Positions 5,579 through 9,914 of a DNA stretch of 9,914 bases are shown here, piece after piece. The notes under the pieces were generated by a model that saw only the letters and a program-made list of their open reading frames with translations, was not told where the DNA came from and did no database searches. The DNA is from Actinomycetes bacterium (GTDB taxonomy: Bacteria; Actinomycetota; Acidimicrobiia; Acidimicrobiales; RAAP-2): assembly GCA_021826255.1 (NCBI GenBank), contig JAKBAZ010000036.1, positions 1 to 9,914 of the forward strand, given 5' to 3'. The position numbers and the translations under genes were made by a program. Position 1 is the stretch's first letter, and every line of letters begins with the position of its first letter.

Positions 5579-6760
5579 ATGGCAGCAGACTCGGCGGAGC
5601 CGGTTCGCTCGAGTACTGAGGTCGACTTTCGTCAATGGTCCTTTGGCGCGACGGCGGGCGTGTTCACGTTGTCTGGCCTGGTCGGGGCGTTGTTCGGTCC
5701 CCTCCTCGTTCCCTTTTCGCACCACTTCCACGTCTCGCTCTCCACGGCGGGAGAGTCCCTGTCGGCCTACTTTCTCGGTGCCGTTCTCGGCGTCGTGCCG
5801 GGCTGGCAGGGATTGAGAAAGAGCACCGGCCGACGAGTGTTGACGAGCGCCCTCGCGACGCTCGCCCTCGGACTCATACTGAGTTCTCTCGCCAAGTCGT
5901 GGTGGTGGTTTCTCGCCGGTATTACGTTGGTCGGACTCGCATTTGGAGTCCTCGACATCTCTCTCAACTCCCTGCTGTCTCGCTCGAAGCCCGAGGGTCG
6001 AACTCACCGGCTGAGCGTCGGTAACGCCGGCTACGGCTTGGGTTCAGTGATGGCCCCCGTCATCCTGATCCTTGTTAATCCCCATAACTTCGGCGGCGTC
6101 TTCGTGGGCTTGGCCGTGGTATCGATGGCCTTCGCCATCGGACTTCGGGGCCTTCACGCCCCGGCTCAAGGTGCCGACCCGCTCCAAAGCCTCGCCAAGG
6201 CCCATCCCGCTCGTCGACGCATGATGTGGACCTTCACGATGGGATTCGCTATCTACGTCTCCCTCGAAACGAGTGCGTCCGGCTGGATGGCGGCTCAAGT
6301 AGAGGGCTGGCACTTCTCGACCGCAGTGGGCTCGTGGATCACTGCGGGCTTCTGGGCGGGTATGACGATCTCGCGGGCCGCGGGCACCTGGCTGCACCGG
6401 CGTTTCGGAGCGACCCGCCTTCTACTCGGTTGCCTCGTCGCCGCCCTCGTCGATGTCGGCCTCTCCTCGATTCGGCCCGTCGGGTTGGTGAGCTACCCGG
6501 TTCTCGGCCTGTTTCTCGGTTCGGTCTTTCCGATGGGCATCATCTGGTACACCGAACTCGTTCCCCACGACGCCGACGGGATAGGCAGCCTGATGCTGGC
6601 GACGATGATCGGGGGCACCCTCGGTCCTGCGCTCGTCAGTGCTGGCGTCGGACACTCCAGTGTCCAGGTGGTTCCCGTCTTTCTCGGACTTTACGGAGTC
6701 GTCGCACTGTTCGTCTTCGCGTCGGCCCGGCGATTTACGCGGCCGACTCAGTCGACGTAA
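5579..6760 (+). CDS. MFS transporter, FHS (fucose/glucose/GlcNAc permease)-like
   Basis: This integral membrane protein of 393 residues has about twelve hydrophobic segments, a normal length for sugar-porter MFS proteins. Seen: GPLLVPFSHHFHVSLSTAGES at 40-60 between the first two helices; GVLDISLNSLL at 123-133 with the D126/N130 pair typical of the fucose:H+ symporter group; YVSLETSASGW at 226-236 with acidic E230 in the seventh helix; GMTISRAAGTWLHRRFG at 261-277, a motif-A-like loop in the second half; and GLFLGSVFPMG at 310-320. Expected role: proton-coupled uptake of a monosaccharide, though efflux cannot be excluded. It is divergent from the kinase gene and convergent with the APC gene, with a hairpin terminator 7 bp after its stop. 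The GlcNAc permease NagP belongs to the same broad group, which fits the neighbouring genes, but specificity is inferred. The ATG at 5579 is supported by GGAGG 10 nt upstream. Confidence 0.88.
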   Translation: MAADSAEPVRSSTEVDFRQWSFGATAGVFTLSGLVGALFGPLLVPFSHHFHVSLSTAGESLSAYFLGAVLGVVPGWQGLRKSTGRRVLTSALATLALGLILSSLAKSWWWFLAGITLVGLAFGVLDISLNSLLSRSKPEGRTHRLSVGNAGYGLGSVMAPVILILVNPHNFGGVFVGLAVVSMAFAIGLRGLHAPAQGADPLQSLAKAHPARRRMMWTFTMGFAIYVSLETSASGWMAAQVEGWHFSTAVGSWITAGFWAGMTISRAAGTWLHRRFGATRLLLGCLVAALVDVGLSSIRPVGLVSYPVLGLFLGSVFPMGIIWYTELVPHDADGIGSLMLATMIGGTLGPALVSAGVGHSSVQVVPVFLGLYGVVALFVFASARRFTRPTQST

Positions 6761-6767
6761 GCGCAAA

Positions 6768-6803
6768 ATCGCCCCGGGAGACGGGACCGTCTCCCGGGGC
6801 GAT
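6768..6803. terminator. Bidirectional hairpin terminator between convergent genes
   Basis: ATCGCCCCGGGAGACG and its exact reverse complement form a perfect 16-bp stem with a GGAC tetraloop, inside the 48-bp gap between two convergent stops. On the minus strand the stem runs into TTTT, making it a near-standard intrinsic terminator for the APC gene. On the plus strand no T-run follows, so for the MFS gene it would act as a GC-rich, U-poor terminator or as a 3'-end stabiliser. Confidence 0.9.
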
Positions 6804-6808
6804 GAGCG

Positions 6809-8272
6809 CTAGAGATTCTGCTCAAACTCCATCAACACGGCGTGGCGATCTTCCTTCGCCGGCATCTTGAAGTAGGACGACTTCGCCACCAGCCAGAAGT
6901 AGAGCATCGGAATAAGTCCGAGGGCCATCGCCCCGATGCCCACAAACTTCGTCGTGGTGTTAAGACCAGGCAGCACCTTGTCGAGAACGACGAACATGAA
7001 GATTGCTCCCGCGAGCGGCCACAACCCCATAAAGATGAAATTGGACACCGACTTGAAGAGCTGACGACGGTAGAGAATCACCACGCTGAGTCCAGCCAGA
7101 CCGTAGTAGAAGGTGATCTGGATACCGATGGAGTTGATGCCGTCGCTCAAGATGGTGCCAATCGAGCCCACGTACTGGCTCCCGACGAACAACAACACCG
7201 AGATGATCGCCACGGTCAGGGTCGCCACCATGGGGGTCTTACGAACCGGGTGAACTCGGCCGAAAGCCTTCGGCAACGTGTGTTCGCGACCCATGGAGAA
7301 GAGGGTCCGGGTGACCTGAATCAACGTGGTCTCGAGCGTCGCCACGGTCGACAGCAACACCGCGAGGACGATGATCTTCCCGCCCGTTCCGTGCCAGACG
7401 GCCTGACCGAGCACGGCGAGAATGTCGGCGGCGTTATTGGAGTTACCCAACTGCGCGGGGGTTAAGACCATGTTGCTCGCAATGGTGAAGACCTCGAAGA
7501 GCAAGAACACGACGAGGGTCCCGAGCAGACCACCGAGTCCCGACGTGGACTTGGCATTCTTCGTCTCCTCGTTCAAGTTCGCGGTGACGTCCCAACCCCA
7601 GTAGTAGAAGGCCGCGACGAGAGCTCCCGCGAAGAATCCGCTCGACCCCTTGTCGTGAAAGACGCTGAGCGAAAGCCAGTGCCAACTGAAGGACGCGACG
7701 TGGTGAGCGTGGAAGAGCGCGAGTGCGGCGAAGATGACGAGGAGCACCACCTCAATAGACGACATGATGACCTGGACGGTGACCGTCACGGTCACCCCCG
7801 CGGCCACCGCTCCCACCATGAGGAGAAAGAACAGCGCGCCAAAGAGAGTCACGAGGCCCTTATTGGACGCGAGTGAGTTGGAAAAGAGGCCCAGCACGAC
7901 CGATCCCGCCGGAAAGGTCGCGATCACCATGAAGATGAGCGCCGACACCACGAGAGCCCATCCGGACAGATATCCCAGAATGGGGTGAAGTGCTCGCCTC
8001 ACCCAGGAGTAGCTGGCCCCGGCCGCCGAGTCGTCCTTTGACAAGTAGTTGAAGGCGAACACGATTCCGAACATCGGAATGCCGCAGTACAGCAACGCCG
8101 CCGGACCGCCGAAGGCCACCGCGCCGAAGAGGGCGACCGTCGTTCCCGCAATGGAGTAGGCCGGCGCGGAACCCGCCACGCCCATCACCACCGAGTCGAA
8201 GAGCCCTAAGACCCCCGAGCGTAGTTCGTGTGAAGTCTCGCCCGCGGGCGTTGAGACGGTGCCGTCAGACAC
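6809..8272 (-). CDS. APC-superfamily amino acid permease
   Basis: This membrane transporter of 487 residues has about twelve hydrophobic segments and is predicted to import amino acids or amines by ion coupling. Seen: the first-helix substrate motif GVAGSAPAYSIAGT at 31-44; AAGASYSWVRRAL at 83-95; YYWGWDVTANLNEETKNA at 223-240, matching the FxGWD-EExKN signature of helix 6 and its following loop; and TRTLFSMGREHTLPKAFGRVH at 321-341, the conserved loop after helix 8. The start is GTG, chosen because GAGG lies 5 nt before it (8278-8281) and the protein begins with a normal short hydrophilic tail before helix 1. It stands alone in its orientation and is terminated by the strong hairpin downstream. 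There is no visible functional link to the sugar genes on its left. Substrate is unknown. Confidence 0.92.
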   Translation of the reverse strand: MSDGTVSTPAGETSHELRSGVLGLFDSVVMGVAGSAPAYSIAGTTVALFGAVAFGGPAALLYCGIPMFGIVFAFNYLSKDDSAAGASYSWVRRALHPILGYLSGWALVVSALIFMVIATFPAGSVVLGLFSNSLASNKGLVTLFGALFFLLMVGAVAAGVTVTVTVQVIMSSIEVVLLVIFAALALFHAHHVASFSWHWLSLSVFHDKGSSGFFAGALVAAFYYWGWDVTANLNEETKNAKSTSGLGGLLGTLVVFLLFEVFTIASNMVLTPAQLGNSNNAADILAVLGQAVWHGTGGKIIVLAVLLSTVATLETTLIQVTRTLFSMGREHTLPKAFGRVHPVRKTPMVATLTVAIISVLLFVGSQYVGSIGTILSDGINSIGIQITFYYGLAGLSVVILYRRQLFKSVSNFIFMGLWPLAGAIFMFVVLDKVLPGLNTTTKFVGIGAMALGLIPMLYFWLVAKSSYFKMPAKEDRHAVLMEFEQNL

Positions 8273-8423
8273 GACAACCTCATTTCTGTATCGGAGTTAT
8301 CACCTTCATTGATGTGCTGTAGTAGCCGCCTTACCATAGTCCTAACCGGCATCCCCCGGGCGAACCCCCGATTTCTCGTCCCCGGTTAGATTCGTTGGAG
8401 GTTGTCCACCCAGAAAGGCGTCC
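8273..8423. promoter_or_regulatory. Divergent intergenic region, APC permease / glycosyltransferase
   Basis: This 151-bp region separates divergent genes. On the minus strand TATGGT (8338-8333) is a possible -10 for the permease, giving a leader of about 55 nt. On the plus strand TAGATT (8387-8392, 4 of 6 to TATAAT) is a possible -10 for the glycosyltransferase, followed by AAAGG at 8414-8418, 5 nt before its TTG. No convincing -35 is seen on either strand. An 8-bp inverted repeat is listed separately. Confidence 0.4.
8342..8389. repeat. 8-bp inverted repeat with 32-bp spacer
   Basis: CTAACCGG (8342-8349) and CCGGTTAG (8382-8389) are exact reverse complements with centres 40 bp apart. The right copy overlaps the candidate -10 of the glycosyltransferase gene, so the pair could be regulatory half-sites. 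Chance occurrence in a CCGG-rich context is possible. Confidence 0.35.
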
Positions 8424-9914
8424 TTGACCTCTCACGCTCGCTTCACGGAACTCGACGTCGCTCTTGACGAGGAGGAGATTCGCCGACGCTGGCGCGAGTT
8501 TCACCGTGACGTGCGTGATGCCTCATCCTCGCCTCTCGCGCGGCTCCTCGGCCCCGTGCTCGGCGACGACACCCGACGCCGACGCGCCTTTACTCGACTG
8601 CGACCCGCGCCCACTCACCCTCGCGCCGCCCGCGAATTGACCGAGGCCGAACCCTTTCCTCTCCACTACTCGCCCCGAATCCTCCGTGGAGAGCCTCTCG
8701 CCCCCGAGGATGTCGTCATCGTGCCCCTCGCTCCCGACGCCTCCCCCGCGCGCGTGGTCGACGAGGTGACTCGGGCCCTCGTCTTGCCGTCGACCTGGCT
8801 TCTCCTCGTGGACGACTCTCGGGAGTGGCGCGAACATCACGCCGTAGCGGCTCGACTCCTCCGTGCCGCGGAGGGCGCCGACGTCATCTTCGGCGACGAA
8901 GAGGGTGACACCCCCAACCGACCCCGCCTCAAGCCCGACGAAATTGGTCCTCACTCTCTGTGGAGCTTTAACGTCGTCGGCCGACCCGCGCTCCTTCGAC
9001 GTTCCCTGGTGAACGAGATTGGGGGACCCCGGCTCGAAGCCGGGGCGGCGATCGAACACGACCTCTACCTGCGCCTCCACGAGTCAGGTGCGGTCTTTCG
9101 TCACCTTCCCGAAGTTCTTCCGGGTCGACCCTCACAACGTGATCCGCTTCTCGCTATTGATTCTCAGCGGGTGGTGCGCGCCGCCCTGGCTCGTCGTGGT
9201 CTCGGAGCCGAAGTGGGTCCGGGCCCCCTCGACACGCTCGTCTCGTGGCGCCTGAGTCCGCTCGGTCAACCACTCGTGGACATCGTCATTCCCACGCGCG
9301 ATCGAATGGACCTTCTCGCGAGGTGCCTTGACTCCGTGGTGAGCGTGACCCGCTACCCCCACTACCGCATCATCATCTGCGATAACGACTCGGTGGAGCC
9401 CGACTCCCTCGACTATCTGACTTCCACCCCCCACCTCGTGGTGCCCTGTCCGGGACCATTCAATTACGCGGCCATCATCAACAAGGGTGTGCGCCAGGGC
9501 TCGGGGGAGTTCATTGTGACTCTCAACAACGACACCGTCATCACCCAAGACGACTGGCTGGACCAGTTACTCTCGGTCGCGCAACTCGACGACGTCGCCA
9601 TCGCTGGTTGCGTTCTCGTGGACGACGAGGGTCGTCACGACCACGACGGCATCGCCCTCGCCCCGTACCCTCAGCACGTACGTCAGGGCGTGAACTACCT
9701 CGTACGTGACGAGTACATTCTGGCGCGGCGCGACGTCGCCGCGGTGACCGGGGCGGTCCAGATCTTCTCTCGTGACACCTTCAACGCGTTGGGCGGCCTC
9801 GACGAGACCTTGCCGGTCGTGATGAACGACGTCGACTTTTGTTTGCGTGCCCAACGTGACGGCCGCTACGTCGTCATCGTGGCCGACGTCTCGGTGACTC
9901 ACTCCCCCTCGTCC
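8424..9914 (+). CDS. Family 2 glycosyltransferase with tandem GT-A domains, first one degenerate (partial, 3' end beyond window)
   Basis: This is a sugar transferase of the large GT2 type associated with cell-surface polysaccharides; 497 residues are present, with no stop before the right edge. Domain 2, from about 285: VDIVIPTRDR (nucleotide-sugar fold start), CDNDSVEPDSLDYL, PFNYAAIINKG from 345, LNNDT at 367-371 in the DxD position, AVTGAVQIFSR, GGLDE, and NDVDFCLRA from 468, then SVTHSPSS where the family usually has a HHES-like metal ligand. Domain 1, about 93-280, keeps the family's secondary landmarks (DVIFGDEEGD near 153-162, RRSLVNEIGG, EHDLYLRL at 211-218, HLPEVLP), but VDDSREW at 129-135 replaces the usual DxDD and the nucleotide-binding half is shortened. 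Start: TTG at 8424 with AAAGG 5 nt upstream; the in-frame stop at 8343 and absence of upstream ATG/GTG support it, and GTG 8511 is the next choice. No predicted membrane segment is seen. Confidence 0.87.
   Translation, partial: MTSHARFTELDVALDEEEIRRRWREFHRDVRDASSSPLARLLGPVLGDDTRRRRAFTRLRPAPTHPRAARELTEAEPFPLHYSPRILRGEPLAPEDVVIVPLAPDASPARVVDEVTRALVLPSTWLLLVDDSREWREHHAVAARLLRAAEGADVIFGDEEGDTPNRPRLKPDEIGPHSLWSFNVVGRPALLRRSLVNEIGGPRLEAGAAIEHDLYLRLHESGAVFRHLPEVLPGRPSQRDPLLAIDSQRVVRAALARRGLGAEVGPGPLDTLVSWRLSPLGQPLVDIVIPTRDRMDLLARCLDSVVSVTRYPHYRIIICDNDSVEPDSLDYLTSTPHLVVPCPGPFNYAAIINKGVRQGSGEFIVTLNNDTVITQDDWLDQLLSVAQLDDVAIAGCVLVDDEGRHDHDGIALAPYPQHVRQGVNYLVRDEYILARRDVAAVTGAVQIFSRDTFNALGGLDETLPVVMNDVDFCLRAQRDGRYVVIVADVSVTHSPSS

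Noticed and set aside
5516..6007. N-terminal extension of the kinase reading frame by up to 164 codons
   Set aside because: It lies antisense to the well-supported MFS gene, is low-complexity in charged residues, and a normal ROK N-terminus begins at 5515.
8273..8345. Riboswitch in the APC permease leader
   Set aside because: The predicted leader is only about 55 nt and shows no stem arrangement that I recognise from a known riboswitch class.
8523..9080. Minus-strand reading frame of 185 codons in the glycosyltransferase region
   Set aside because: Antisense to the glycosyltransferase, whose frame stays open through the window edge with ordered family motifs.

Overview
This is a gene-dense window of high-GC bacterial DNA holding eight protein genes, two of them cut by the window edges. 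Several traits point to an actinobacterium: GTG or TTG starts on three genes, one start that fits a leaderless mRNA, high Val/Arg/Asp content with GC-rich third positions, and a Sec signal peptide on the binding protein. Acidimicrobiia or a related group is only a guess, because nothing here fixes the class. I see no tRNA, rRNA, CRISPR array, insertion sequence or phage gene. No gene-free stretch exceeds 200 bases.

Left two thirds, minus strand (5515 down to 1): reading in the direction of transcription there is a small ROK/polyphosphate-glucokinase-like sugar kinase, a double-SIS protein of the NagB-II/GlmS-isomerase type, a 191-bp control region, a family 5 extracellular solute-binding protein, and the two permeases of a Dpp/Opp-type ABC importer (DppB-like, then DppC-like, overlapping by ATGA). 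The DppC-like gene runs off the left edge, and the ATPase genes are probably beyond it. A divergent MFS sugar-permease-like gene starts 63 bp from the kinase. Kinase plus NagB-II-like isomerase/deaminase plus an FHS-like MFS permease recalls N-acetylglucosamine catabolic loci. That makes it plausible that the so-called peptide importer here carries an amino-sugar oligosaccharide. No deacetylase (NagA) is visible, so this remains inference.

The control region before the binding protein is the most striking non-coding element. It holds a perfect 17-bp palindrome (ATGTGAA-TTT-TTCACAT) filling the spacer of a plausible promoter, and a near-copy whose centre lies exactly 32 bp (about three helical turns) upstream. 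This looks like a paired operator for a regulator not encoded in the window.

Right third: a strong 16-bp GC-rich hairpin separates the convergent MFS gene and an APC-superfamily amino acid permease (minus). A 151-bp divergent region follows, with an 8-bp inverted repeat. The window ends in a plus-strand family 2 glycosyltransferase with two GT-A-like domains, the first apparently decayed. It is cut by the right edge and may belong to a surface-polysaccharide cluster outside the window.
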